A stretch of DNA of 64,000 nt, taken from positions 1-64,000 of the forward strand of contig CAJTXV010000002.1 of NCBI GenBank assembly GCA_910584255.1, read 5' to 3'. Origin of the DNA: an uncultured Bacilli bacterium (GTDB lineage: Bacteria > Bacillota_I > Bacilli_A > RF39 > UBA660). Shown in pieces: positions 20,733 to 31,006 of this stretch. The translations under genes and the position numbers were made by a program. The notes under the pieces are model-generated. The model was not told the origin of the DNA. It was given only the letters and a program-made list of their open reading frames with translations, and ran no database searches. Position 1 is the stretch's first letter; each line of letters starts with the position of its first letter.

Positions 20733-22473
20733 TCAAGATGAAAAAAATACAACGTTTAATTTTCATATCATCAAGCGAAGTTTTAAATACCTAAAACCTT
20801 ATCGATGGAAACTAATCTTAGTAACCCTCATCAGTTGTCTCAATGGAATTTTAATTCTAATAAACCCCAAATTAATACAGTATACGATTGATAACACAAT
20901 TCCAAAACAAAATATGAAAGAATTATATTGGATTGCCTTTTCCATTTTAGGAATCATTACGTTAAATATTTTAATTAACCTAGTAAAAAGTAGAATGCTA
21001 AATCGAATAAAACAATCGATTGCCTATGACCTAAAAGGTAATATTTTTATTCACCTACAATACCTCCCTGCTGAATATTACGAAACAAGGCCCCATGGAA
21101 AAATTTTAACTCGTGCGACAAGTTATGCAGAAACAGTTGCCCAGTGCCTTTGTAATGATTTTTTAGAAACCATTTTAGAAATCATCAATTTAATATTTGT
21201 AATTATTTTTATGCTAACCTGTCATGTACCCCTCACTTTATTCACCTTAGTAGTTGCCATTAGTATTGCTTTTTTCTTTTTTAAAATTTCTCCAACAAGA
21301 AGAGAAAAACAACATATTGTAAACAACAAAGTATCAAATTGTAACGCCTATTTTGCAGAGAGTATGAATGGAATTAGTATTACACAATCTTATAATCGAG
21401 AAGAAAAAAATGAAAAAATATTTGAATCATTAGAAAAAGAAAGAGTAAAAGCAATAGAAGAAGTTCTTCCTTACATAAATCTAAGTTGGGCAATTACAGA
21501 TGGTGCAGCTACCATTTTGAAAATATTAATTCTTGTTTTAGGAGTTTTCGTATTCTATCCAAAAACAAGCCTAGGAACGATTCTCGCAATCGCAAGTTAT
21601 AGCGGCCAATTTTGGAATCCAATCCATAATATCGCTTCTGTTTATAGTGAAATTATGGATGCTGTTACTTACCTAGAAAGAATTTTTGAACTCTTAGATG
21701 AACCTTTAATTATTGAAAATATGGAAAATGCCAAAAATAAAAAAATCAAAGGAAAAGTAGAATTTAAAAATGTAGAATTTTCTTATATTGAAAATCAAAA
21801 TGTTTTAAAAGATATTAATTTTTTGATAAAGCCTAATCAAAAAATTGCCATTGTTGGAGAAACAGGAAGTGGAAAAACAACAATAATCAATCTTCTCGCA
21901 CGCTACTATGATACAACAAAAGGTGAAATCTTAATTGATGATATTCCAATTAAAGAATTAAATCTATCTTCTCTAAGAAATCAAATTAATGTTATGTTAC
22001 AAGATAATTATGTATTTTCAAGAAGTATTAAAGAAAATATTGCCTATGGAAAAAAGAATGTAACACAAAGTGAAATAGAAAAGATATGTAAAAATCTACA
22101 AATCCACAACTGGATAAAAAGTCTTAAAAACGGATATGATACAGTACTACATAGTAATGGAAAAGAAATATCGACAGGTCAAAGACAATTAATATGCTTC
22201 GCACGGGCAATTATCGCAAATCCACAAATCTTAATATTAGATGAAGCAACTAGTAACGTTGATTTAAAAACCGAAAAACTAGTTCAAGAAGGATTAGAAA
22301 CTCTACTTGAAAATCGAACTTCGATTGTGATTGCCCACCGATTATCTACAATTACAGATTGTGACCAAATTTTACTTTTAAAAAATCATAAAATTTATGA
22401 AAAAGGAACGCATCAAGAATTAATGAAAAAGAAAGGGGCTTACTATAAGCTTTATACTTCCCAACTACAATAA
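20713..22473 (+). CDS. ABC exporter half B (catalytic NBD)
   Basis: About 586 residues; I prefer the ATG at 20713 (GAAGGA ten bases upstream) over a GTG at 20704. An N-terminal six-helix exporter domain (about 25-310) is followed by a nucleotide-binding domain with Walker A GETGSGKTT, Walker B ILILDEATS with the catalytic Glu, and switch His in IVIAHRLST. The signature is degenerate (ISTGQRQ). It complements half A exactly: A has a good signature and bad Walker B, B the reverse, as in BmrCD/TM287-288 type multidrug exporters. The gene overlaps the end of half A. If A is truly broken, B may be unable to work alone. Confidence 0.9.
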   Translation: MRVNRYDQDEKNTTFNFHIIKRSFKYLKPYRWKLILVTLISCLNGILILINPKLIQYTIDNTIPKQNMKELYWIAFSILGIITLNILINLVKSRMLNRIKQSIAYDLKGNIFIHLQYLPAEYYETRPHGKILTRATSYAETVAQCLCNDFLETILEIINLIFVIIFMLTCHVPLTLFTLVVAISIAFFFFKISPTRREKQHIVNNKVSNCNAYFAESMNGISITQSYNREEKNEKIFESLEKERVKAIEEVLPYINLSWAITDGAATILKILILVLGVFVFYPKTSLGTILAIASYSGQFWNPIHNIASVYSEIMDAVTYLERIFELLDEPLIIENMENAKNKKIKGKVEFKNVEFSYIENQNVLKDINFLIKPNQKIAIVGETGSGKTTIINLLARYYDTTKGEILIDDIPIKELNLSSLRNQINVMLQDNYVFSRSIKENIAYGKKNVTQSEIEKICKNLQIHNWIKSLKNGYDTVLHSNGKEISTGQRQLICFARAIIANPQILILDEATSNVDLKTEKLVQEGLETLLENRTSIVIAHRLSTITDCDQILLLKNHKIYEKGTHQELMKKKGAYYKLYTSQLQ

Positions 22474-22535
22474 AAAACAATAGACAAATACCCTAACTTT
22501 ATGATATAATAAACTACTTGTAAAGGGGGTATATT

Positions 22536-23777
22536 ATGAAAATTATCACTTTAAAAGAAGAAGTCTTTGATTCTTTTGTAAAACAACATAAATATGGAAA
22601 TCCATATCAAACATCAAATTATGCAAAAGTGATGACAAAAGAAGGATATAATTATCATTATTTAGGTTTTTTAAATAATAGTAATGACCTAATTGGTGCA
22701 ACAATGTTAATTTATAAACCAATCTTTTGGGGATATAAGTATGCCTATGCCCCTTATGGATTCTTAATTGATTATACAAATAGTGATTTAGTAGAAGAAT
22801 TAACGATAAAGTTAAGAAAACTCCTTTTTAAACAAAAGTTTATTTATATTAAAATGAACCCTTTGATTCACTGTACCGAAAGAATGATGAATGGAAATAT
22901 GGTTTCTTATAATCCAGAAATTAATGATATCTTAGAAATATTACAAAAAAATGACTATATTCATCATGGATTTAATCGCTTCTTTGAAACTAAAAAGCCA
23001 AGATTTACTGCCATCACAAAACTAATTGAGCCAAATGAAAAACTTTATTACAAATTATCTAAAAACGTTAGAAATAAGATTAATAAAGCTATCTCCTGTG
23101 GAGTAGAAATTCATCAAGGAACCATGGAAGATTTAAGTACCCTCTATGAATTTATTAAAAGAAAACAAAGAAAAAGTATAGAATTTTACCGTTCTATTTT
23201 AGAAAATTTTGATGGAAATGCAGAAATCTATCTCGCACATATTAACCCAACAAAGTATATTAAGAAAAGCCAAGAACTTTACGAAAAAGAATATAATAAA
23301 AATGAAGAATTAAACCAGATACTACAAAATAATAGTAGAAAAGGAAAAAATTTAACAAAAATTATCAATAAAAAAATGGAATCAGATAAAGTGCTAGGTT
23401 TATATCATGAGAACTTAACAATTGCTTCTAAACTATTCCAAGAATACCCAGAAGGAGTAACCATTGGAGGTTGTATGGTAATCAAATACAATCAAGGTGT
23501 TTACTTAGTAATCGAGGGATTGGATAAAAATTATAGAAACTATAATGGAAACTACCTATTGAAATGGGAATTAATTAAAAAATTTAATAATGCAGGATAC
23601 AATTTCTTCGATTTAAATGGCATTTCTGGAGAGTTTAATGAAAAGCATAAATACTCTGGATTAAATGAAATGAAACTTGGATATAACGCAAGTGCCATTG
23701 AATATATTGGAGAGTTTGACTTAATTATTAATAAAACTATCTATAATATGTATCAGAAAAAGAATAAGAAAAAATAA
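22536..23777 (+). CDS. FemABX-family peptidoglycan interpeptide bridge aminoacyltransferase
   Basis: 413 residues with twin GNAT-like lobes and an inserted coiled-coil arm (about 235-300, KSQELYEKEYNKNEEL onward) as in FemA/FemX. Landmarks are NPYQTSNYAKVM, YAPYGFLIDY, YKLSKNVRNKINKAIS and the C-terminal LKWELIKKFNNAGYNFFDLNGISGEF. The family transfers amino acids from tRNA to the stem peptide of lipid II; the residue added cannot be told from sequence. A promoter (TAGACA, 18 bases, TATAAT) and AAAGGGGG precede the ATG. It is convergent with the next gene and shares a terminator with it. Confidence 0.88.
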   Translation: MKIITLKEEVFDSFVKQHKYGNPYQTSNYAKVMTKEGYNYHYLGFLNNSNDLIGATMLIYKPIFWGYKYAYAPYGFLIDYTNSDLVEELTIKLRKLLFKQKFIYIKMNPLIHCTERMMNGNMVSYNPEINDILEILQKNDYIHHGFNRFFETKKPRFTAITKLIEPNEKLYYKLSKNVRNKINKAISCGVEIHQGTMEDLSTLYEFIKRKQRKSIEFYRSILENFDGNAEIYLAHINPTKYIKKSQELYEKEYNKNEELNQILQNNSRKGKNLTKIINKKMESDKVLGLYHENLTIASKLFQEYPEGVTIGGCMVIKYNQGVYLVIEGLDKNYRNYNGNYLLKWELIKKFNNAGYNFFDLNGISGEFNEKHKYSGLNEMKLGYNASAIEYIGEFDLIINKTIYNMYQKKNKKK

Positions 23778-23836
23778 AAAGTACTTTGAAATGATGTCAC
23801 CTAATAGGGTTTACATTAAAATTCAAAGTACTTTTT
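23776..23836. terminator. Bidirectional terminator between convergent genes
   Basis: A perfect 15-bp inverted repeat (23776-23790 and 23822-23836) ends in T runs on both strands, with a 31-base loop. It serves both the plus-strand femABX gene and the minus-strand gene that follows. Confidence 0.8.
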
Positions 23837-23840
23837 TAAG

Positions 23841-25745
23841 TTATTTAATAAGTCTAGGATGAATGATAATTTGATCATATTCTTTTGGATATAAATCAAA
23901 ATAATTGAATTTATAATAAACGGGCTTGCCAGAATATTCTTCATTAAAAGAAACAATCAGTACTGCTTCTTCTTCCCCTGTTTCTTCATTCTTTAAAGTA
24001 ACAGAAACTCCCGGTACTATAGTGTCTACTCTTTTATTCTCAATATTATCAAATACCTGTACAAAATCACCCTCTAAATAATTGTTAGGTTTTACGAAAT
24101 AACAAATAAAATTTCCATCATCAAATTCTTTTCTTTGAAGTGTCAGAGGCTTACTTAAAACTGGAAAAATTACTGTATCAGATAATTCTCTTTCTCCTGA
24201 AACCCAAGAACGATTTTGATAACAAACAGAGCACGATTCGGTAGAAAGTAGTTCTGTAAACTGAGAATCTTGTTGATGAAAATAAGAACGTACCTCATCA
24301 AAATGTTTCATATAATCATAGTCACATGTGAAATAGTAATCAGCTAAATCAAACAGAAATACATCTTCCTCTTTAGAACCTCTTTCAAAAGAATCTGGAT
24401 TCAAATCTGATCTTAGATAGGTATAAGAAGTAATTCGGTTATGAAGAGAATTTAAATCTAGTAATTTAGAAATCGTAGGAGGTCCAGACATCATTTGTGA
24501 TTTCCAAATAGAAAAGAATTTATCTAGTGCCCCTATATGATCCATTCCTAAGTTAATTACAAATTCATTAAATTCACGCTCGTTTTCAAAGTAACCACTT
24601 AGACATTCATAAAGTTCCTGCTTTCTCTGATACATTGTCATATTAGAATTAGCCATATACTCAATCTTATTCCATGGTACAATATAAGAAAGTAATTCAA
24701 CCGATTTTGTCTCATACCACTCCGATTTTGTATATCCATCCCTTATCACAAACAAAGCAGCACTATCGATTACAGTATCTATATCCATATTAGAATTTAA
24801 ATAGTAATATGGTAAATTTACCCATAAAGAACCATAAAATTGAGAATCCTCTACAAAACAAAAAGAATCATTCCAATAATCTACAACGAAGAGTTCTAAT
24901 TTTTCACCTTCTTTAAAATAGTTACTATCCATTAAAGCAGAAGCAAATAATCCATTTCTAAATTCTAAATCTGTATCATACTTCGATTGAATCATAGAAG
25001 CAATCAATATTTTTATTTCTTCAATACATTCCTCTGATAACTCTTTATCGGAATCATAATTGGCATAATATCGATCAAATACATAAATTAAACGATCCGC
25101 CTTCCATCGCTCAATCGATGTTTTACTACAAATGATATCCACCATCTTCTTTGAATCTTCCTCAAAAATCGCAGGAAGCAAATCCTCATATCCTACTAAA
25201 TTGGCTAAAATTGAAAAGTGATAGCACCCACCAAAATGTCGATCTTTTTTATATGAATCAGTAGAATATCCAGAAGTTTCCACCATAAGAGCTTTATATA
25301 TTCCATAACCTTTGATATCTGATTTGTAAGTAGAATCTAAAAATATTTGAAAGCATTTTCCAGAATCAGTAGTTGAGTAATCATAATTTGGAAATTTATT
25401 TTCTATATAATCAATTAATAAATCAATCTGCTCATCATTCATATAAGCATAAAAATAATCTAAATAAGGTTCAATTAAACGCATATAAACATCTTGATAT
25501 GTATCAGTATGACCTGGTTTTTGTAAATAAAAAGGAATAGATTGCATCTTATTTCTAATCAAATCAAGTAAGTTCTTTTTAGAAAAATCTTCAGTAGAAA
25601 ACTCTAACTGTGTATCCTCAGTAAAAGAAGCATACACTTTCCACATTGTTCCAACAAGTAAAGTCCCTACTAAGCCAGTAATCGCAAGAGACATTAGTCT
25701 TACACGAAGCTTTTCCTCTCTCTCACTCTCATCAAAATATCTCAT
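23841..25745 (-). CDS. Large membrane-anchored extracytoplasmic protein, unknown
   Basis: 634 residues with one N-terminal membrane segment (about 17-38) and no lipobox or cell-wall sorting signal, so the bulk is probably outside and anchored by its N-terminus. It is rich in Tyr, Asp and Glu and looks mostly helical up to about residue 500, followed by a strand-rich end (IFPVLSKPLTL, VPGVSVTLKNEETGEEEAVLIVSF). There is a CSVC pair near residue 508. No domain is recognised. It sits alone between the femABX gene and tuf, with terminators on both sides. Confidence 0.7.
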   Translation of the reverse strand: MRYFDESEREEKLRVRLMSLAITGLVGTLLVGTMWKVYASFTEDTQLEFSTEDFSKKNLLDLIRNKMQSIPFYLQKPGHTDTYQDVYMRLIEPYLDYFYAYMNDEQIDLLIDYIENKFPNYDYSTTDSGKCFQIFLDSTYKSDIKGYGIYKALMVETSGYSTDSYKKDRHFGGCYHFSILANLVGYEDLLPAIFEEDSKKMVDIICSKTSIERWKADRLIYVFDRYYANYDSDKELSEECIEEIKILIASMIQSKYDTDLEFRNGLFASALMDSNYFKEGEKLELFVVDYWNDSFCFVEDSQFYGSLWVNLPYYYLNSNMDIDTVIDSAALFVIRDGYTKSEWYETKSVELLSYIVPWNKIEYMANSNMTMYQRKQELYECLSGYFENEREFNEFVINLGMDHIGALDKFFSIWKSQMMSGPPTISKLLDLNSLHNRITSYTYLRSDLNPDSFERGSKEEDVFLFDLADYYFTCDYDYMKHFDEVRSYFHQQDSQFTELLSTESCSVCYQNRSWVSGERELSDTVIFPVLSKPLTLQRKEFDDGNFICYFVKPNNYLEGDFVQVFDNIENKRVDTIVPGVSVTLKNEETGEEEAVLIVSFNEEYSGKPVYYKFNYFDLYPKEYDQIIIHPRLIK

Positions 25746-25801
25746 AAAATCATCTCCATAAACACTGTTTTATTCTACCACATTTTACTATCAATAACAA
25801 C

Positions 25802-25832
25802 AAAAAAGCCTAAAGATAAATATCTCTAGACT
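25802..25832 (-). terminator. tuf terminator
   Basis: AGTCTAGAGAT pairs with ATCTTTAGGCT (two wobbles) around an ATTT loop and is followed by six T residues on the minus strand, about 25 bases after the tuf stop. Confidence 0.8.
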
Positions 25833-25854
25833 TAAATAATTTTGTTTTTAAGAA

Positions 25855-27045
25855 TTAAGCATCAATTTTACTAACTGAACCTGCACCTACAGTACGTCCA
25901 CCTTCACGGATAGAGAACTTAGTACCTTGTTCAATAGCAATTGGATGAATTAATTCAACAGTCATAGTAACATTGTCTCCTGGCATAACCATTTCAACAC
26001 CAGCAGGTAATTGGATTACTCCAGTTACGTCTGTAGTTCTGAAATAGAATTGAGGACGATAGTTTGCAAAGAATGGAGTATGACGTCCACCTTCTTCTTT
26101 ACTAAGTACATAAACCTCAGCTTCGAATTTCGTATGTGGTGTAACAGTTCCAGGTTTAGCTAATACTTGACCACGTTCTACTTCTTCACGAGCAATACCA
26201 CGTAATAATACACCAGCATTGTCTCCTGCTTCAGCATAGTCTAATTGTTTACGGAACATTTCAATTCCTGTAACAACTGTCTTACGAGTTTCCTTAATAC
26301 CAACGATTTCAACTTCATCGTTAAGTTTTAATTGTCCACGTTCTACACGTCCAGTAACAACAGTTCCACGTCCAGTGATTGTGAATACATCCTCAATACT
26401 CATTAAGAATGGTTTTTCATTATCACGTTCAGGAGTTGGAATCCATTCGTCAACTGCTTTCATTAACTCGTCGATTTTCTCTACATACTTACTATCTCCT
26501 TCAAGAGCCTTTAATGCAGATCCACGAATAATTGGAGTATTGTCTCCATCGAATCCGTATTCTGTTAATAAGTCACGGATTTCCATTTCTACTAATTCTA
26601 GTAATTCTTCATCATCTACCATGTCACATTTGTTCATGAATACTACCATTCTAGGTACTCCAACTTGACGAGCAAGTAAGATATGTTCACGAGTTTGTGC
26701 CATAGGTCCATCAGTAGCAGCGATAACTAAGATACCACCATCCATTTGTGCTGCACCAGTAATCATATTCTTTACATAGTCAGCATGTCCTGGACAGTCA
26801 ACGTGTGCATAGTGACGAGTCTCAGTTTGATACTCAACGTGAGCAGTATTAATTGTAATACCTCTTTCTCTTTCCTCAGGTGCTTTATCGATATTTGAAT
26901 ATTCAGTAAAGTCAGCCCAAGCTGGGTTATGATCATGTTGAACCTTAGTAATAGCTGCAGTTAAAGTAGTTTTACCATGGTCAACGTGTCCAATTGTACC
27001 AATATTAACATGTGGTTTTGAACGATCGAATTTTGCTTTTGCCAT
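25855..27045 (-). CDS. tuf: Elongation factor Tu
   Basis: About 396 residues starting [19 protein letters not shown] eight bases upstream selects this ATG over one six bases earlier. G1 GHVDHGKT, G3 [13 protein letters not shown]4 NKCDM and the C-terminal beta-barrel domains are all normal. EF-Tu delivers aminoacyl-tRNA to the ribosome. It closes the rpsL-rpsG-fusA-tuf str operon and also has its own promoter at 27078-27106. Confidence 0.99.
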   Translation of the reverse strand: MAKAKFDRSKPHVNIGTIGHVDHGKTTLTAAITKVQHDHNPAWADFTEYSNIDKAPEERERGITINTAHVEYQTETRHYAHVDCPGHADYVKNMITGAAQMDGGILVIAATDGPMAQTREHILLARQVGVPRMVVFMNKCDMVDDEELLELVEMEIRDLLTEYGFDGDNTPIIRGSALKALEGDSKYVEKIDELMKAVDEWIPTPERDNEKPFLMSIEDVFTITGRGTVVTGRVERGQLKLNDEVEIVGIKETRKTVVTGIEMFRKQLDYAEAGDNAGVLLRGIAREEVERGQVLAKPGTVTPHTKFEAEVYVLSKEEGGRHTPFFANYRPQFYFRTTDVTGVIQLPAGVEMVMPGDNVTMTVELIHPIAIEQGTKFSIREGGRTVGAGSVSKIDA

Positions 27046-27077
27046 TTTCATTTCCTCCTTAATTAATATACTATTAT

Positions 27078-27106
27078 ATTTTATCTAACAATTGAAATTT
27101 TTTCAA
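27078..27106 (-). promoter_or_regulatory. Internal tuf promoter
   Basis: TTGAAA (27101-27106) and TAAAAT (27078-27083) on the minus strand with a 17-base spacer in the fusA-tuf gap. Just upstream, two hairpins (about 27118-27143 and 27155-27175) may lower read-through from fusA. Confidence 0.55.
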
Positions 27107-27180
27107 CTGTTTTGATACCTTTTTTCAGTCTTGCTGAAAAAATCTATAACAACAAGGGAATATCTCCCCTGTTATTAACT

Positions 27181-29250
27181 TTAATTTCCACTTTTCTTAA
27201 CGATTTCTTCTGCAATATTCTTAGGAACTTCATCATAATGATCAAATACCATTACAAAGTTTCCACGTCCTTGTGTATTTGAACGCAAACTTGTTGCATA
27301 TCCAAACATTTCAGAAAGTGGTACCATTGCATTTAAGCGAATTGCATTTCCAGCAGACTCTTGTCCTAATGGACGTCCACGGCGAGCTGTTAAGTCACCC
27401 ATGACGTTACCAAAATATTCATCTGGTGTAGTCACTTCTACTTTCATAATAGGTTCCAAAAGTACTGGTTTACATTTGTTCTTTGCCTCTTTTAATGCAA
27501 AACTTGCTGCAATCTTAAATGCCATTTCGTTAGAGTCAACATCATGATAAGATCCATCGAATAAAGTACATTTAACATCAATCATAGGATATCCTGCTAA
27601 TACACCCGTTTGTAATGCTTCTTGTAATCCTTTATCAACGACTGGAATATATTCACGAGGAACTACTCCACCAACAATTGCATCAACGAATTCGTATCCC
27701 TTATCTGGATTTGGCTCAAATTTAACCCAAACGTGACCATATTGTCCACGCCCACCAGATTGCTTAATATACTTACCTTCACAGTCAGCTGTCTCTCGAA
27801 TTGTTTCACGATAAGCTACTTGTGGTTGACCAATATTTGCTTCTACTTGGAATTCTCTTTTCATACGATCAACTAGTACGTCTAAGTGTAACTCACCCAT
27901 ACCAGCGATAACAGTTTGACCTGTTTCATGATCAGTATGTACTCTAAATGTTGGATCTTCTTCCGCAAGCTTTTGTAAAGCGATTGCCATCTTATCCTGA
28001 TCAGCTTTAGATTTTGGTTCTACAGCCAATTGGATAACTGGTTCTGGGAATTCCATAGATTCTAGAATTACTGGTTTCTTTTCATCACATAGAGTATCTC
28101 CAGTCGTTGTGTTCTTTAACCCAACGATTGCAGCGATATCACCAGTCCAAACCTCAGAAATTTCAGTTCTATTATTTGCATGCATCAATAGTAAACGTCC
28201 AACACGCTCTTTAGAATCCTTGGTAGAGTTTAATACATAAGAACCACTAGATAAGTGTCCAGAATAAACTCTGAAGAATGTTAAACGTCCAACAAATGGA
28301 TCAGTCATTACTTTGAATGCTAATGCTGAAAATGGTTCAGTATCTGAAGGATGACGAACTGTTGGATTACCATCTTCATCAGTTCCTTCGATAGATGCGA
28401 TATCTGTTGGAGCTGGCAAGTAATCGACAACTGCATCAAGTAAGAATTTAATTCCCATATTTCCAAGTGCAGTACCACACATTACTGGGAAGAATTTTAC
28501 TGCAAGAGTTCCCTTACGGATTGCTCTCTTAATCATATCTACGGTTACTTCTCCACCATCTAAATATGTTTCCATTAATTCATCATCATATTCAGCAACT
28601 GCTTCAATCAAATCATTACGTTTCTCTTCAGCGATTGCTTTAAGATCTGCAGGAATTTCAATTTCCTTAGCATCTTCTTCTTGTTTACCATCGAACTCAT
28701 AAGCCTTCATAGTAACTAAATCAATTACACCATGGAATTCACTTTCTGCTCCAATTGGCCATTCGATTGGTTTTGCATTTACTCCTAATCTAGACTTGAT
28801 AGTAGATAATGTATATTCAAAGTTAGCTCCCATCTTATCCATCTTATTTGCAAATATAATACGTGGTACTGAAAAATCAGTAGCCTGACGCCATACAGTT
28901 TCAGTTTGAGGTTCAACCCCAGCTTGAGAATCAAGTAAGGCAACTGCACCATCTAATACTCTTAAACTACGACTAACTTCTACTGTAAAGTCTACGTGTC
29001 CAGGAGTATCGATGATATTCATACGATATCCTTTCCAGTAAGCAGTAGTAGCAGCAGATGTAATTGTAATACCACGTTCTTGTTCTTGTGCCATCCAGTC
29101 CATTTGGCTAGCTCCATCATGAGTTTCACCAATTTTGTGGATTTTCTTTGTATGGAATAATACACGCTCTGTTGTTGTTGTTTTACCAGCATCAATATGA
29201 GCCATGATTCCAAAATTTCTTGTATGTTCTAATGACGTATCACGAGCCAT
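27181..29250 (-). CDS. fusA: Elongation factor G
   Basis: 689 residues with G1 [16 protein letters not shown], switch [28 protein letters not shown]4 NKMDKMGA and the C-terminal domains ending in [29 protein letters not shown], all typical of EF-G. It drives translocation and, with ribosome recycling factor, recycling. It follows rpsG by 14 bases in the str operon. Confidence 0.99.
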   Translation of the reverse strand: MARDTSLEHTRNFGIMAHIDAGKTTTTERVLFHTKKIHKIGETHDGASQMDWMAQEQERGITITSAATTAYWKGYRMNIIDTPGHVDFTVEVSRSLRVLDGAVALLDSQAGVEPQTETVWRQATDFSVPRIIFANKMDKMGANFEYTLSTIKSRLGVNAKPIEWPIGAESEFHGVIDLVTMKAYEFDGKQEEDAKEIEIPADLKAIAEEKRNDLIEAVAEYDDELMETYLDGGEVTVDMIKRAIRKGTLAVKFFPVMCGTALGNMGIKFLLDAVVDYLPAPTDIASIEGTDEDGNPTVRHPSDTEPFSALAFKVMTDPFVGRLTFFRVYSGHLSSGSYVLNSTKDSKERVGRLLLMHANNRTEISEVWTGDIAAIVGLKNTTTGDTLCDEKKPVILESMEFPEPVIQLAVEPKSKADQDKMAIALQKLAEEDPTFRVHTDHETGQTVIAGMGELHLDVLVDRMKREFQVEANIGQPQVAYRETIRETADCEGKYIKQSGGRGQYGHVWVKFEPNPDKGYEFVDAIVGGVVPREYIPVVDKGLQEALQTGVLAGYPMIDVKCTLFDGSYHDVDSNEMAFKIAASFALKEAKNKCKPVLLEPIMKVEVTTPDEYFGNVMGDLTARRGRPLGQESAGNAIRLNAMVPLSEMFGYATSLRSNTQGRGNFVMVFDHYDEVPKNIAEEIVKKSGN

Positions 29251-29264
29251 AATTTAATCCTTTC

Positions 29265-29732
29265 CTACCAACGATAATGTGCAAATGCTTTATTAGCCTC
29301 TGCCATTCTATGGGTATCTTCACGTTTTTTAACAGCTGCACCAGTTCCGTTTGATGCATCAATAATTTCATTTGCAAGATTTTCAGCCATTCCTTTTCCA
29401 CCTCTAAGTCTTGCATAATTTACTAACCATCTAAGTCCTAAGGCTTGACTTCTTTCAGCACTAACCTCTTGAGGTACTTGATAGTTAGAACCACCAACAC
29501 GACGAGATTTTACTTCTAGTAGTGGTTTAATATTTTCTAGTGCCTTGTTAAATACTTCTAGAGGATCTTCTCCTGTTTTTTCTTTAACAATATCAAATGC
29601 TTTATAAAGAATTGTTTGTGCTTTTCCCTTTTTACCACCAATCATCATACGATTTACTAATTTAGTAACAACTTTTGAATTATATAGTGGATCTGGTAAA
29701 ACGTCTCTTTTTACTGCTTGTCTTTTACGCAT
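29265..29732 (-). CDS. rpsG: 30S ribosomal protein S7
   Basis: 155 residues beginning [20 protein letters not shown] with [16 protein letters not shown] and the conserved C-terminus [21 protein letters not shown]7 nucleates assembly of the 30S head. In many bacteria it represses its own operon by binding the rpsL-rpsG gap; here that gap is only 31 bases. Confidence 0.99.
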   Translation of the reverse strand: MRKRQAVKRDVLPDPLYNSKVVTKLVNRMMIGGKKGKAQTILYKAFDIVKEKTGEDPLEVFNKALENIKPLLEVKSRRVGGSNYQVPQEVSAERSQALGLRWLVNYARLRGGKGMAENLANEIIDASNGTGAAVKKREDTHRMAEANKAFAHYRW

Positions 29733-29763
29733 GTTTTATCCTCCCTTCCATTAGATTTTGTTT

Positions 29764-30177
29764 TTAATTTTTAGGTTTTTTTGCTCCGTATTTAGAACGA
29801 GCCTGTTTTCTATCCTTAACACCAGCTGTATCTAAAGTACCACGAACGATATGATAACGAACTCCGATTAAGTCCTTAACACGTCCACCACGAACCAATA
29901 CAACACTATGCTCTTGTAAGTTATGTCCTTCACCAGGAATATAAGTATCTACTTCTTTTCCATTTGATAAACGAACACGTGCATATTTACGAAGTGCTGA
30001 GTTTGGCTTCTTTGGTGTTTTCGTACCTACACGAGTACAAACTCCACGTTTTTGGGGAGAAGCTAATTTCGTAGTCTTCTTTTGAATTGTATTTAATCCA
30101 AATCCTAAAACTGGTGATTTGCTTTTTCTTACTTTATCAGTTCTATTTTTTCTGATTAATTGTTGCATTGTAGGCAT
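29764..30177 (-). CDS. rpsL: 30S ribosomal protein S12
   Basis: 137 residues; [43 protein letters not shown] (decoding-centre loop), [32 protein letters not shown] and the basic C-terminal tail ending YGAKKPKN identify it. The lysine in TPKKPNS and in the RGGRVKDL region is wild type, so no streptomycin-resistance substitution is evident. First gene of the str operon, with a promoter at 30277-30305. Confidence 0.99.
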   Translation of the reverse strand: MPTMQQLIRKNRTDKVRKSKSPVLGFGLNTIQKKTTKLASPQKRGVCTRVGTKTPKKPNSALRKYARVRLSNGKEVDTYIPGEGHNLQEHSVVLVRGGRVKDLIGVRYHIVRGTLDTAGVKDRKQARSKYGAKKPKN

Positions 30178-30276
30178 ATTTTATCTCTCCTTTCTTTACA
30201 CATATCCAGGTGTATCATTTTTACTCCTAAATTAAGTTCTGCCCAAAGACAAAACCTAAATTTACTAAGCATAGAT

Positions 30277-30305
30277 AATATAACATTGACTACTTGAAAA
30301 GTCAA
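30277..30305 (-). promoter_or_regulatory. str operon promoter
   Basis: TTGACT (30300-30305) and TATATT (30277-30282) on the minus strand with a 17-base spacer, giving a leader of about 95 bases before rpsL. Confidence 0.75.
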
Positions 30306-30330
30306 GAAATTTTCTTAAATTTTTTAACTG

Positions 30331-30362
30331 GCTAAATTTCAAGTAGAAACTGGAAATTTAGC
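30331..30362. repeat. Perfect 10-bp inverted repeat upstream of the str promoter
   Basis: GCTAAATTTC and GAAATTTAGC are separated by 12 bases, about 25 bases upstream of the -35 of the rpsL promoter and without a T run on the minus strand. It could be an operator or a remnant terminator. The rest of the 300-base gap between rpsL and the next gene (30178-30479) is AT-rich and shows nothing else clear. Confidence 0.35.
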
Positions 30363-30479
30363 AAAAACAGAAAACAGAAAACCAAAAAAAAGAATAAAAA
30401 ATGAAAAAATATAAATTATTCTATTTGAGAAGAATATTATACTCCTCTTTTTAAATTAATTTACTCTTTTTCTGTTAAT

Positions 30480-30938
30480 TTATGGAACAATTTCTTTAAA
30501 TCGGAATGCCTCTGTTGTATAGACACCACCACATTCTATATAAGGAACAATTTCTAAGCCCGAGTCAGTCTTCCTTACAACACTATATCCACTGCAAGGA
30601 TTTCCTGCAACAGTAAAAGGATCTAAATAGTGTGCATCACTTAAAGTAGAAGATAAAATAATCATTTCCTGTCCATCGATTTGATTTTGAAGTTTTTCTA
30701 GTAAATATTTGGCTGTTGCAGATTTTATCATCTCTTCATAAGACTTTGCCTGTTCTATCTCACTTTGTGTATAGGTAGAACCATTTGGAGTACTTGTTGG
30801 CTGACTAGATGAACTCTCTCCACTAGAAATTCCAACCTTTGCTGAACCAATTGCAATCAATATAATTGCAATAAAGAAAACGATAATAAAAGCTAGGAAA
30901 ACAGAAAGCCCCCAACCTTCCTGATTTAATTTTTTCAT
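30480..30938 (-). CDS. Single-span membrane protein, pilin-like N-terminus, unknown
   Basis: 152 residues. The N-terminus MKKLNQEGWGLSVFLAF followed by about 20 hydrophobic residues resembles a prepilin leader (charged head, G before a hydrophobic helix), but the usual F-T-L-x-E after the cleavage site is not clear. A Ser/Thr linker follows, then a small extracellular domain with NPCSGYSVV and YIECGGVY whose two cysteines could bridge. It replaces the ybxF (L7Ae-like) gene usually found between rpoC and rpsL in this operon. Function unknown. Confidence 0.65.
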   Translation of the reverse strand: MKKLNQEGWGLSVFLAFIIVFFIAIILIAIGSAKVGISSGESSSSQPTSTPNGSTYTQSEIEQAKSYEEMIKSATAKYLLEKLQNQIDGQEMIILSSTLSDAHYLDPFTVAGNPCSGYSVVRKTDSGLEIVPYIECGGVYTTEAFRFKEIVP

Positions 30939-31006
30939 AATACCACCTCAAGTAATTATATTATATGCTTTTCTAAAAGAAAAAGAAAGAATCAAAATCC
31001 TTTCTT

